Notes: generated by a model not told the origin, from the letters alone. 64,000 nucleotides of DNA from Myxococcota bacterium (GCA_041389495.1 JAWKRT010000001.1:2341376-2405375), one strand, 5' to 3'; counted from the first letter of the stretch, positions 32,271 through 40,913 are shown. Program-made: numbers and translations.

Positions 32271-33512
32271 TCAGTCGTCCATGCAGTATTCGGCGACGGC
32301 CGCGAAGGCCTCGCGGATGTCGTAGCTGTTGGCAGCGAAGACGTCGGTCGCGATGCGCGACACCTCCTGCCGCTCCGCGAGGTTCGCCGGCTCCCGGAAG
32401 CACACGCGCTTCCAGATCTTCTGCACCTGGCACTCCGCGAACGCGTCGCTCAGCGCGATCTCCTGACCGAGGCTCTTCGCGCCCCAGCCTCCGCTCGACG
32501 GACCGTTCCAGCCGAGGACGCTGTAGTCGCCCTCGCGCCAGTAGTTGTCCCAGCGGTTGTCGGTCGTGAGATACCCGAACGGGAAGGTCGTCGCGTTGAT
32601 CAGGTACTTGCCCTGCACCGCGCCCGGCGTGTGGACGACGCGACCGAGGTCGGGGTCGTTCGGATCCGGCACCCACTCGAAGTACGCGAACGCGCCGGCG
32701 ACGGCGTCCATCGGCGCATGGCAGCCCACGCACATGTTCAGGAACACGCTGCTGTCGCCGCCGGGCGATCGGCTCACGTCCTGGCGCACGCGGTCGGCGG
32801 GACGCGTGTTGTCGCTCAGCTGCTCCATGTCGCGGCACAGGAAGTTCATCGCCGTGTAGCGCCACATCCGGCGATTGGTGCCGGCCCGGAAGAACGCCTT
32901 CCCCGCGGCGCGCGTCGTGAGCACGCCTGCAGCCTCCGAGGCCTGCACCTGCGAGCCCGACTGGCCCGACTGCGTCTGCCGCACGAGGAGCGTCGGGTTC
33001 GAGAGGTCGACGTGTGCGGCCTCGAGCTCCTCGTAGTGGAAGTTGTCGTCGTGCGAGTAGGGCGTGAGGCCGAGGCTCGAGGCGCCCACGTAGAGCACGT
33101 CGTCGTAGAGCACCTCGGTGAACGGACGGCCGTCGCGGACGATGCCGATCACGGTGGCCGTGTAGTCGTTGAGCGGAGCGAACGAGGTCTGCTCCTCGTT
33201 CGTCCACGGCGTGATCCAGTTCTTGAGCGACGTCGTGAAGAACTCGGGATGCGCCATGGCGCGGAAGGCGGCACCGCGCACGTCGGTCGCGACGATGTCC
33301 TGCTCCATCAGTGTCAGCGTCGTCTCGTCGGGGGGGACACCGACGAGGCGATCGTGGATGCGCTTGGCTCGATCGCGCTCGACCGGCCCCGCCATCGCGG
33401 CCGTCGCGCCGACGAGCAGCAGGGCGACCCCGAGCCCGAGCACGCCGAGCAGGCCGCGCGCGTGCGCGCGGCGTCGGTGCGAACGGAAGAGAGCGCAGGT
33501 GTGATCCGCCAT
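32271..33512 (-). CDS. Exported DUF1588-like protein with a CVGCH haem motif
   Basis: 413 residues from ATG 33512. A signal peptide ends near TAAMAG. The mature protein includes HPEFFTTSLKNWITPWTNEEQ and PLNDYTATVIGIVRDGRPFTEVLYDDVLYVG, then a single haem-c motif in FLNMCVGCHAPMDAVAGAFAYFEW (about 258-280), which resembles the CHxxMDPxGFALENFD site of DUF1588-type planctomycete cytochromes. Five further cysteines are scattered. It is the first gene of the leftward operon followed by the LamG lipoprotein (88 bp) and the Tat-exported DUF1501 protein. Its promoter region is shared with the divergent TlpA-like gene. I infer an extracytosolic electron-transfer role. Confidence 0.72.
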   Translation of the reverse strand: MADHTCALFRSHRRRAHARGLLGVLGLGVALLLVGATAAMAGPVERDRAKRIHDRLVGVPPDETTLTLMEQDIVATDVRGAAFRAMAHPEFFTTSLKNWITPWTNEEQTSFAPLNDYTATVIGIVRDGRPFTEVLYDDVLYVGASSLGLTPYSHDDNFHYEELEAAHVDLSNPTLLVRQTQSGQSGSQVQASEAAGVLTTRAAGKAFFRAGTNRRMWRYTAMNFLCRDMEQLSDNTRPADRVRQDVSRSPGGDSSVFLNMCVGCHAPMDAVAGAFAYFEWVPDPNDPDLGRVVHTPGAVQGKYLINATTFPFGYLTTDNRWDNYWREGDYSVLGWNGPSSGGWGAKSLGQEIALSDAFAECQVQKIWKRVCFREPANLAERQEVSRIATDVFAANSYDIREAFAAVAEYCMDD

Positions 33513-33908
33513 CTCGTGCCTTCGTCCTCGCGCGGGCGGGCCGTTCGGAGCCCGCAGAGGCTCGTCGTCGATCGGCGGATCGCGCCGCGCGACGGGAGCG
33601 AGCCGGCCGCCGGGCCTCATCGGTGATTTCCCCACGAAACTGGTGATCTCGCTCACCTCGCCCGGTATGCGCCCCGAAGCGGGCGGCGATGGCGCAGCAC
33701 CTGCGCAGCCTCTCGGCAAGCGAGCGGAGCGACGCACTCGGCGCGCGCAAAGCCGCTCGATGGCGGTCCGCGCGGTGACGGTGCGCACAAGGTGGCGGGC
33801 CCGCAGGTCGATCAGGTTGCGCCGACGCTGCACGACCGTTCGCGCATTGCGCGGCCCGGTCAGCGGTGGCCGCGGTGGCGTGCAGCGCCGCCAGGGGAGA
33901 TCGATCGA
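33513..33908. other. 396-bp divergent regulatory region between the cytochrome operon and the TlpA-ApbE-Exb operon
   Basis: No convincing gene is present: the open frames that cross it are Arg-rich and without family features. It should hold the promoters of both operons. An AT-richer patch at 33617-33650 contains operator-like repeats, listed separately. No clear -35/-10 pair is visible in either direction. Confidence 0.5.
33622..33657. promoter_or_regulatory. GGTGAT direct repeat and GGTGA-N6-TCACC dyad, candidate operator
   Basis: GGTGAT occurs at 33622-33627 and again at 33642-33647, exactly 20 bp apart (about two helical turns). The second copy also forms a dyad with TCACC at 33653-33657. 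The element lies about mid-way between the two divergent operons and could co-ordinate both. Confidence 0.35.
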
Positions 33909-34460
33909 ATGCGGATGGACCTCGCTCGTGGGCGGCAGCGCCGTCGCCCGGTTGCCTATGTGCTCGCACTCGCACTCGCCCTCGCGCTCGTGGCCTCGGG
34001 AGCGAGTGCCGTCGAGCCTGGCGATCCGGCGCCGGCGTTCGCGGTGCCCGCCATCGACGGCGGCGCCGACATCCGGCTCGAGGCCTATCGAGGCAAGGTC
34101 GTGTATCTCGACTTCTGGGCCTCCTGGTGCGCGCCGTGCCTCACCTCCCTGCCGCAGCTCGACGAGCTGCAGCGCGAGCTCGGCGACGATGGCTTCCAGG
34201 TCGTCGCGGTCAACGTCGACACCGACCCCGACAAGGCGCGCCGCTTTCTCGCGAAGTTCGGCGTCGCCTATCCGAGCGCGACGGATCCGAAGGGAACCGT
34301 CCCGTCGACCTACCAGATCTCGACGATGCCGACGTCGTTCCTGATCGATGCGAACGGCGTCGTCCGGTACGTGCACGAGGGCTTCCGACAGGGCGACGTC
34401 GGCGAGCTCCGGGGTCGCATCCGCGAGCTGCTGAGCGTGCCCGCCGCACCGGCCCGCTGA
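33909..34460 (+). CDS. TlpA-like exported thioredoxin-fold protein
   Basis: 183 residues from ATG 33909 with AGGGGAG upstream. A Leu/Ala-rich signal peptide ends near GASA-VEPGDPAP. The thioredoxin fold follows: APAFAVPAIDG, YLDFWASWCAPCLTSLPQL with the redox CxxC (WCAPC, about 76-80), VVAVNVDTDP and the cis-Pro loop ISTMPTSFLIDANG. It is a periplasmic disulfide reductase or oxidase of the TlpA/ResA/CcmG type. As first gene of the run toward ApbE, it may reduce the CxxCH cysteines of the neighbouring haem proteins or disulfides in the DUF4266 lipoprotein. It is followed by a 14-bp gap with a strong ribosome-binding site. Confidence 0.88.
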   Translation: MRMDLARGRQRRRPVAYVLALALALALVASGASAVEPGDPAPAFAVPAIDGGADIRLEAYRGKVVYLDFWASWCAPCLTSLPQLDELQRELGDDGFQVVAVNVDTDPDKARRFLAKFGVAYPSATDPKGTVPSTYQISTMPTSFLIDANGVVRYVHEGFRQGDVGELRGRIRELLSVPAAPAR

Positions 34461-34474
34461 AGGGGAGGACGATC

Positions 34475-34705
34475 GTGGACAAGCGAATCCTCCACGGGGG
34501 TGTCGTCGCGCTCGCGGCGTGGGTCGCCATGGCCTCGTCGGGGTGCGTCGCCGTGCAGCCGTGGGAGCGCGAGGTGCTCGCGCGTCCCGACATGGCGTGG
34601 GAGCCCGACCCGCTCGAGGCGCAGCTCGACGGGCACATCGCGTTCAGCAAGGAAGCCGCCCTCGTCGGCGGCGGGACGGGCGGCGGCGGCTGCGGCTGCA
34701 ACTGA
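34475..34705 (+). CDS. DUF4266 small lipoprotein with GGGCGCN tail
   Basis: 76 residues from GTG 34475, with AGGGGAGG (34461-34468) upstream. The leader ends MASSGCVAVQPWERE, giving a lipidated Cys. The family pattern is exact: a Cys-x-x-VQPWER stretch, LARPDMAWEPDPLEAQLDGHIAFSKEAA, and a Gly-rich tail ending GGGCGCN with two cysteines. DUF4266 proteins are found almost always with DUF3570, ApbE and thioredoxin genes, as here. The C-terminal CGC pair could bind metal, form a disulfide handled by the TlpA-like protein, or carry a redox group. Location is the periplasmic face of a membrane. Function unknown. Confidence 0.85.
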   Translation: MDKRILHGGVVALAAWVAMASSGCVAVQPWEREVLARPDMAWEPDPLEAQLDGHIAFSKEAALVGGGTGGGGCGCN

Positions 34706-34723
34706 CGAGAGGCGAGCGAGAGC

Positions 34724-35974
34724 ATGGCTGAGCGGAATCGGGGATCCGCGAACGCGAACGGCTGCGAGCGGAGAGGGCGTCGACGACGCGATGCGGGCGC
34801 GCGCGCACTCCGGGCGCTCGCGACGAGTGCGCTCGCCCTGCCGGGCGTGTCGAGCCCCGCGCGCGCCGACGCGCCGCCCGAGCGGGCAGAGCTTCGCGGC
34901 GGCTACTCCCTGTATCGAGAGGACGATCTTCCCGGTCATCGCGTCGAGGGCGGCCAGGCCTCCGAGCGCTACGCGATCGACATCCTCCAGCTCGAGTTCC
35001 GCACTCCGTTGGGCGCGCGGTCGGACGTCGGCGTCAACTTCGTATGGGAGACGATGAGCGGGGCGAGCCCGATCAGCGTCAGCACGGCGAACCGCGTCGT
35101 GATGAGCGGCGCCACGATCGAGGAAGAGCGCATCGATGTGCGCGGCGATGCCAACTACTACTTCGACGAGGGGCGCCTCGGCGGCTCTTTCGGCGTGTCG
35201 ACCGAGAACGACTACCTGGCGGTGAGCCTCGGTGTCGACGGATCGCGCAACGTGAACGGCGGCGCGACGACGCTCCTCGGTGGCCTCGCGATGTCGTTCG
35301 ACGAGGTCGATCCGACGTCGGGCGGACCGAACGGAGCGCTGGCCTCCGAGGACAAGCAGTCCTACACCGTGTTCGCGGGCATCGCGCAGCTCCTGAGCCG
35401 GACGGCGGCGCTCCAGGCGACGGCGACCTACCGCTACTCGACCGGCTACTTGTCCGACCCGTACAAGCAGGCGTTCGTCGGAGGTGGCCCGCTCGCGGAG
35501 AGCCGTCCGGACCAGCGGAACCAGGTCGCGGTGCTCGTCCGCGCGCGCAAGCACTTCGAGCAGGTGAACGGCACCCTGCACGGCGATTTCCAGTACGCGT
35601 TCGACGACTGGGGCATCAACGCGGTGACGCTCGAGCTGGCCTGGCACCAGAGCGTCTTCGAAGCGCTGAGGCTCGTTCCGCAATTCCGCTACTACTCGCA
35701 GAGTCAGGCGGACTTCTACGACACCTTCTTCCCAGGGCCGACGGCGCCGCGCCACTTCTCGAGCGACTACCGGCTGTCGCCCTTCGGCGCGTTCACGTAC
35801 GGACTCCGCGCCGAGACGAACTTTCGCGGCATGTGGAGGACCGACTGGGACGTCGCGATCTCCTACGACCGGTACGTGAGCGATGCCGATCTGGCGCTCG
35901 GCAGCGTCGGCGTCGAGCATCCCGGCCTCGTCGCCTACCACCTCGTCTCCGTTCGTCTGACCGGCCGGTTCTGA
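34724..35974 (+). CDS. DUF3570 outer-membrane beta-barrel protein
   Basis: 416 residues. A basic then hydrophobic leader ends near SSPARADAP. The rest alternates polar and hydrophobic residues in antiparallel strands and ends in VSVRLTGRF with a C-terminal Phe, the usual signal for outer-membrane barrel assembly. Near the first strand it has WETMSGASP (Glu109 to Ser115), which fits the ApbE flavinylation pattern (D/E-x-x-S/T-G-A-S/T), and a second SGAT at about 128-131. ApbE is the next gene, 1 bp away. I infer that this barrel may carry covalent FMN, which would be unusual, or that the motif has a structural role. It is part of the DUF4266-DUF3570-ApbE set. Confidence 0.82.
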   Translation: MAERNRGSANANGCERRGRRRRDAGARALRALATSALALPGVSSPARADAPPERAELRGGYSLYREDDLPGHRVEGGQASERYAIDILQLEFRTPLGARSDVGVNFVWETMSGASPISVSTANRVVMSGATIEEERIDVRGDANYYFDEGRLGGSFGVSTENDYLAVSLGVDGSRNVNGGATTLLGGLAMSFDEVDPTSGGPNGALASEDKQSYTVFAGIAQLLSRTAALQATATYRYSTGYLSDPYKQAFVGGGPLAESRPDQRNQVAVLVRARKHFEQVNGTLHGDFQYAFDDWGINAVTLELAWHQSVFEALRLVPQFRYYSQSQADFYDTFFPGPTAPRHFSSDYRLSPFGAFTYGLRAETNFRGMWRTDWDVAISYDRYVSDADLALGSVGVEHPGLVAYHLVSVRLTGRF

Positions 35975-35975
35975 A

Positions 35976-36926
35976 ATGGGGCTCGAGCTCGAGCGCGTGC
36001 GCTTCCGCGCGATGGGGAGCCCGTGCGTTCTGCACTTCCATGCCCCGTCCCGGATCGACGCGAAGCGGGTCGCGGACGGGGTGGTCGGCGAGGTGCGCCG
36101 CCTCGAAGCGAAGTATTCGCGCTACCGCGACGACAGCCTCGTCTCTGCGATCGCGCGATCCGCGGGCTCCGCGAGCGGCATCGACGTCGACGACGAGACG
36201 GCTTCGCTGCTCGACCACGCAGCGACGTGCTTCGCGCAGAGCGAGGGCCGCTTCGACGTCACCTCGGGCGTGCTGAGGCGCGCGTGGGACTTCCGCTCGG
36301 GTCGGGTTCCCGACCAGCGCGAGGTCGACGCGGTGCTCGAGCTCGTCGGCTGGGAGCGCGTCGTCTGGGCGCGTCCGCGTCTCCGGCTGCCGCGCCCGGG
36401 CATGGAGCTGGACCTCGGTGGCGTCGTGAAGGAGTACGCCGTCGATCGCTGTGTCGGTCTGCTCCGGGACCTCGGGGTCGAGCACGCGCTCGTCGATCTC
36501 GGCGGTGATCTCGGCATCGCGGGACCGCATCCCGACGGCGCACCCTGGACCATCGGCGTCCGCGATCCGTTCGAGCGCGGCGAAGCGCTGCTCACGATCG
36601 ACATCGCGCGCGGCGCCGTCGCGACGAGCGGGGACTACGAGCGCGGAATGACGATCGGCGACCGGCGCTACACGCATGTGCTCGACGCGCGAACCGGGTG
36701 GCCGGTCGAGGGCGTCGCGAGCGTCACCGTCGTCGCGCCGCACTGCACGGTCGCGGGCAGCGTGTCGACGATCGCGATGCTGCTCGGTCGGGAGCGGTGC
36801 GGTCCGTGGCTCGCGGATCTCGGCCTTCCGCACGTGAGCGTGCTCGCAGACGGCCAGGTTGCGGGAACGCTCGCGCCGCGCGTCGCCGAAACCGTCGCAT
36901 CGCGTCCCGCCGTCGCTGCCGCATGA
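35976..36926 (+). CDS. apbE: ApbE-family FAD:protein FMN transferase
   Basis: 316 residues. ApbE moves FMN from FAD to a Thr or Ser of an exported target. Motifs seen are FRAMGSPCVLHF, MELDLGGVVKEYAVDR (FAD site), HALVDLGGDLGIAG, ATSGDYERG and YTHVLDARTGWPVEG. In the metal site the usual ADAxxTA reads AGSVSTIAML, so the Asp magnesium ligand is absent. No signal peptide or lipobox is visible, although most ApbE proteins are exported, so either the start is wrong, export is unusual, or it works in the cytoplasm. It follows the DUF3570 gene by 1 bp and precedes the ExbD-like gene by 73 bp. It is likely a divergent DUF3570-linked subfamily. Confidence 0.85.
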   Translation: MGLELERVRFRAMGSPCVLHFHAPSRIDAKRVADGVVGEVRRLEAKYSRYRDDSLVSAIARSAGSASGIDVDDETASLLDHAATCFAQSEGRFDVTSGVLRRAWDFRSGRVPDQREVDAVLELVGWERVVWARPRLRLPRPGMELDLGGVVKEYAVDRCVGLLRDLGVEHALVDLGGDLGIAGPHPDGAPWTIGVRDPFERGEALLTIDIARGAVATSGDYERGMTIGDRRYTHVLDARTGWPVEGVASVTVVAPHCTVAGSVSTIAMLLGRERCGPWLADLGLPHVSVLADGQVAGTLAPRVAETVASRPAVAAA

Positions 36927-36999
36927 CCGACTCCGCACCGCGCAGGAGGTGCGCAGTGCGGCCTACACCCGAAGTGCGAATCCGTCGAAAGGCTCGCCC

Positions 37000-37458
37000 A
37001 TGAGTGCCCCCTCCGGCCAGAGCGACGCGCCCGCGTGGCTCTTCAGCTTCGTCGACCTCGCGTTCCTCCTCCTGCTCGCGATGACGCAGCTCGCGAATCC
37101 GGGCGCCGTGCAGCTCGGCGAGCTGATCGTCCCGAAGATCGCGGAGGAGCGCACGGAGCCCGCCACGGCGGCAGTCCGCGACGGATTCCAGCTGCGCGTG
37201 CATCCGCCCGAGGAGGGCATCGCTCCCTTCCAGCTCGTGCGGTCGACCGACGCGCCGACGGCCGACGTCGTGCGGGTCGACGAGGCGGAGCTCCGTCGTG
37301 AGCTCGCGGTGCTCCGCGAGCAGGGCGAGGAGAAGCCCGCACTCGCGCCGCACGAGGATTCGCGCAGCCACGATCTGCTGAAGGCGGTCGAGCTGCTCGA
37401 GGAGCAGTGGCCGACGCGGCGCCGCGCCCTCGTCGAGCGGGTCGTCGCGACGCGATGA
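37000..37458 (+). CDS. ExbD/TolR-like membrane protein
   Basis: 152 residues from ATG 37000. The frame upstream overlaps ApbE and is not used. A short cytoplasmic N-terminus leads to one membrane helix, APAWLFSFVDLAFLLLLAMTQL, with Asp19 placed as the proton-conducting Asp of ExbD, TolR and MotB. The periplasmic part (about 35-150) is charged and helical and lacks a clear ExbD fold. I infer a proton-channel partner for the ExbB-like protein encoded 4 kb downstream in the same run. The stop overlaps the TonB-like start by ATGA. Similarity is confined to the helix region, so family membership is tentative. Confidence 0.65.
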   Translation: MSAPSGQSDAPAWLFSFVDLAFLLLLAMTQLANPGAVQLGELIVPKIAEERTEPATAAVRDGFQLRVHPPEEGIAPFQLVRSTDAPTADVVRVDEAELRRELAVLREQGEEKPALAPHEDSRSHDLLKAVELLEEQWPTRRRALVERVVATR

Positions 37459-38819
37459 TGCGCCGCCGCATCGAGGAGCTGTACGGCCACGGCGCCGCGC
37501 ACGTCGCCCTGTGCGCGGAGCCGATCCACGTCGGCGAGCCCGATCACGCACTGCGGCGCGCATTCGAGATGTTCGGTCGCGACCTGCGCGCCGAGGGGCT
37601 CGCGCGGTCGCTCCGCTACGGCAGTGCGCCGTTGCTCGGCCTTGCGCTCGTCGCGCTCCTCGCGCTCGCGACCGTGCTGTCGCGACCGCGCCTCGACGAC
37701 ACCGACATCGAGCTCGTTCCGTTCGAGGTGGCCCAGGCCGAACCGCTCGAGCCCGCGCTCGAGGAGCCTGCGCCTGCGCCGGAGCCTGCCCCGGAGCCGG
37801 AGGTCGCGGTCGAGCCCGCGCCCGCTCCGCCGCCACCCCCGGTCGTTCGCGAGATGCCGAAGCCGCCTCCCGTCGTCGCGCAGCGCCCGCCCGAGCCGCC
37901 GGCGCCCGCGCCGCGCCGCGCGCCGCCGCCGCCGAAGACCGCTCCCGAGCCGCCGCCGCGCCCGCGCGTGCAGATCGACTCCGTCGCTCGCGCTGCGCAG
38001 CCCGAGCCGCCGGCGGCCCGCCCGCTCGTCGCCCGCGCGAATCCGAGCGACAGCGCGCCGCGGCCGCGGGTCGATGTCGCACCGCTCGCGGCCGCGCCGG
38101 CTCCGGACCTCGCACCGCCGCCGGAGCCCGCTCGCGAGCGCTTCCGTCTGGCTTCGGCCGCTCCGGCCGCGGCCCGACCGACAGTGCGCGTCGACCCGCT
38201 TCGCCCGCCCGCGGAGACTCCACCGGCCGCGCCTTCGCCGCGCGTTCCGCCCCGGCGCGACGCCCCTGCGAGCGCGAGACCGGCGCCGCCGCGGCCCGAT
38301 CTCGCTCCGGCGGCGCGCCCCGCCGTCGCGCTCCCTTCGGAGGATGGCGCGCGAGCGAGGACCGCGCGCGTCGCGCCCGCGCTCGAGCCGGGCCGCGATG
38401 CTCGCCGCGCCGATGTCGACGTCGCTCCGCTCGGACGCGCGCCCTCGGCGGCACCCCGCGCCGCGGCGCCGCCGCCCCGTGTCGCCCGTTCGGAGCCGAT
38501 CGCCGCACCGAGCGCGGGGCCGCGCCGCTCCGACGCCGAGGAGCAGCTCGCCGGCGTGCCGCTCGGATCGCTGGCGGCGTGCGTCTCGGATGCCCGCGAG
38601 GACGCACTCAAGCAGCAGGTCATCGCTGCCGTTACGACGCAGAAGGAATGCGTAAGTGAGGCGGGGCACTACCGATTCCTTCAGACGAAGAACCTGAACT
38701 CGTTCCTGATGTTCGTCGAGCGAGCGCCCGGCCGCGGCGAGTCCGATCGCTGCGTCGAGCTTCGCCACGCACTCGACTGTCTGGAGCGCAGTCCGCGCAC
38801 GAGGAACCGAACTTCATGA
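37455..38819 (+). CDS. TonB-like proline-rich inner-membrane protein
   Basis: 454 residues. A roughly 55-residue cytoplasmic segment (longer than in TonB) precedes one membrane helix (YGSAPLLGLALVALLALATVL). Then come about 300 residues very rich in Pro, Ala, Arg and Glu (repeated PAPEPAPEPE and APPPPP types), which look extended and able to span the periplasm. A C-terminal domain (about 390-454) has several cysteines (AACVSDARED, QKECVSEAG, SDRCVELRHALDCLER), which could form disulfides, and differs from the TonB C-terminal fold. Overlapping starts couple it to the ExbD-like gene before and the 690-residue protein after. I infer a TonB- or TolA-like transducer. Confidence 0.65.
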   Translation: MMRRRIEELYGHGAAHVALCAEPIHVGEPDHALRRAFEMFGRDLRAEGLARSLRYGSAPLLGLALVALLALATVLSRPRLDDTDIELVPFEVAQAEPLEPALEEPAPAPEPAPEPEVAVEPAPAPPPPPVVREMPKPPPVVAQRPPEPPAPAPRRAPPPPKTAPEPPPRPRVQIDSVARAAQPEPPAARPLVARANPSDSAPRPRVDVAPLAAAPAPDLAPPPEPARERFRLASAAPAAARPTVRVDPLRPPAETPPAAPSPRVPPRRDAPASARPAPPRPDLAPAARPAVALPSEDGARARTARVAPALEPGRDARRADVDVAPLGRAPSAAPRAAAPPPRVARSEPIAAPSAGPRRSDAEEQLAGVPLGSLAACVSDAREDALKQQVIAAVTTQKECVSEAGHYRFLQTKNLNSFLMFVERAPGRGESDRCVELRHALDCLERSPRTRNRTS

Positions 38820-40888
38820 TGCCTAACGACAAGCGACGGGTGGGGGCGCTGCTGTCGGTGCTCTGGGCCGGGCTCCTGCTCGCGTCGCCCGCGGCGGCGG
38901 CCGACGACGTGTGGGCCGCCTATCTCGACTATGCCTACGTCTACTCGTCGGCCGATGCCGACGCACTGCGCGCGCGCCTCAACGAATACGGACGCGAAGC
39001 GGGGATGCCGCTCGAGAAGTACATCTCGAGGGAGTTTCCGGGTGGCGACGCCGACGACGGCGCCCCCTTCGACGAGGCGAAGAAGCGACGCGAGGCGATC
39101 GCGTTCCTGCTCCACTATCTCGCGGTCGGCGAACCGACGGCGCTCGAGCGTTCGGTCGATGCGGTCGTCGCGCTCGAGGATCATCTCGGTCGGCACGAGA
39201 ACCGCTACTGGTACCACTACGTGATGGCGCACCGGGCGCTCGACCGCGGCGACTCGTTCGCATTCGTGGGCGAGGTGCTCGATCTCTGGCTCGGCGTCGT
39301 CGTTCCCCTCGAGACGCCGTACGAGACGCTCCACACGCTCTCGCTCTCGGACTCGCCGAACTCCGGCTTCGTCTCCGCACTTCCCTACGTGTTCGAGAAC
39401 CTCTCGCGACTCGTGCTGATCCGCAGCCAGGAAATGGGCATGACGCGCGACCTCGACCCGCTCGCGGCGGTGGTGCGCCTGCTCCACGACGGTCGCGTCG
39501 GCTCGCACCCCGACGTGATTCCGGTCGACGCCTCGTCGTACGCGTACCTCGACCGCATCGTGGCGCGGCTCGACGGTCCGGAGTCCGACAACGGAAGCCT
39601 CACGTTCACGCTCGCGCTCTTCGAAGCGACCAAGTACCACGACGCGGCGCGCGGCCTCCTCGCGACGCACGGACTCGACGGCGAGACGGTGCGCGCGATC
39701 GAGCTCGCCGCGGGGGCCTACGAGACGGCCCTGAACCGGGCGGAGACGGTGCAGGGACAGGCGGCGGTCTACGCGCGTGTGCTGCGCCAGCTCGGCGAGG
39801 TCTACGCGGCGAAGCAGCGGCTCGGCGTCGACCCCGACATCGAGATCCCGTTCACGCTCGAGGGCGCGATGGAGACCTACCGCGAGCTTCAGCGCGGGCT
39901 GCACGGTGGCTGGGCGGAGCTCGGGTTCGCGAGCGTGGGACGCGAGGCGTATCTCACGACGCTCCAGGGCCTCTGGGAGGAGATCCAGGAGACGAGCCTG
40001 AACGCCGCCGACTACTACCTGTCGCGCAGCGTGAAGAGCAAGTTCCGCTCGGACGAGCACGCGCGCAACGCCGCTCGGATCTACGACGGCTACCTCGCGT
40101 TCTTCAAGGCGTTCGCGACGGCGAAGGACAAGGAAGGCGTGCCCGAAGCGGCGTACTTCGCCGCGTTCGAGGCCGCGCGCGGGTACGGCGACGCGATGCT
40201 CCGCTACGGCACGCGCAAGCCGACGCCCGCCGAGGTCGATCTCGCGACGCAGCGCTACAAGAGCGCGCTCCGGATCTTCCCGTTCGACCACACGGTCTGG
40301 GCCTCCATGACCGAGGGCCTCGAGCGCCAGGGCCGCGAGAACGACTACCTCGAGATCGCCCGTCCCGTCGCCGATGCCGTCGCGCGCAGTCGCGCCGTCA
40401 ACGTCTGGATCGAGAACGAGGAGCCGGGGTTCGCGGCGCTCGCCGCCTACCGCCGCGCGTTCTCCGACAGCCTCGCGCTCATGTACCTCGGCTTCTCGAC
40501 GGGCGACGGCGTGGGCGACATCGAGGCGAGCCTCGGCGAGCTCCGCGCCAAGCGGGGCGAGATCGAGCGGGAGCTCGACGGCCTCACGATCGAGCGCGAG
40601 CAGCGGGAACAGGGCGACTACTACCCGGCTTCGCCCGCGGCCGACGCCGGTGACGACGGGCCGGGCATCGCCGAGCTGAACCGCCGCATCTCGCTCGCGA
40701 CCGAGCGCATGGACAAGCTCGACAAGCAGATCGCTGCGCGAACGCGCGCGCTTCCGCTCTTCCAGGACGTCCTCCAGCAGGAGGACCTCGCAGGCGCGCT
40801 GCGCGTGCAGCGCGACCACAAGATCCACACGCTGCTCCGCCGCATGTACCACGAGTCGCGCGGCGTGAGCGTCTCGGCGCAGCGGTAG
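38816..40888 (+). CDS. Exported 690-residue helical (TPR-like) protein of unknown function
   Basis: A signal peptide (RRVGALLSVLWAGLLLASPAAAADD) is followed by about 660 residues of predicted alpha-helical repeats. Examples are VFENLSRLVLIRSQEMGM, AAVYARVLRQLGEVYAAKQRL and NAARIYDGYLAFFKAFATAKDKEGVPEAAYFAA, which look like TPR-type solenoids. Residues about 545-640 include a coiled coil (ELRAKRGEIERELDGLTIEREQ, then ERMDKLDKQIAARTRAL). I do not recognise the family. It starts inside the TonB-like stop (ATGA), so it is tightly linked to the energising proteins. It may be a periplasmic scaffold between the inner-membrane motor and the outer membrane. Confidence 0.75.
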   Translation: MMPNDKRRVGALLSVLWAGLLLASPAAAADDVWAAYLDYAYVYSSADADALRARLNEYGREAGMPLEKYISREFPGGDADDGAPFDEAKKRREAIAFLLHYLAVGEPTALERSVDAVVALEDHLGRHENRYWYHYVMAHRALDRGDSFAFVGEVLDLWLGVVVPLETPYETLHTLSLSDSPNSGFVSALPYVFENLSRLVLIRSQEMGMTRDLDPLAAVVRLLHDGRVGSHPDVIPVDASSYAYLDRIVARLDGPESDNGSLTFTLALFEATKYHDAARGLLATHGLDGETVRAIELAAGAYETALNRAETVQGQAAVYARVLRQLGEVYAAKQRLGVDPDIEIPFTLEGAMETYRELQRGLHGGWAELGFASVGREAYLTTLQGLWEEIQETSLNAADYYLSRSVKSKFRSDEHARNAARIYDGYLAFFKAFATAKDKEGVPEAAYFAAFEAARGYGDAMLRYGTRKPTPAEVDLATQRYKSALRIFPFDHTVWASMTEGLERQGRENDYLEIARPVADAVARSRAVNVWIENEEPGFAALAAYRRAFSDSLALMYLGFSTGDGVGDIEASLGELRAKRGEIERELDGLTIEREQREQGDYYPASPAADAGDDGPGIAELNRRISLATERMDKLDKQIAARTRALPLFQDVLQQEDLAGALRVQRDHKIHTLLRRMYHESRGVSVSAQR

Positions 40889-40913
40889 TCGCCGCTCGGC
40901 AGGAGGAAGCGCC

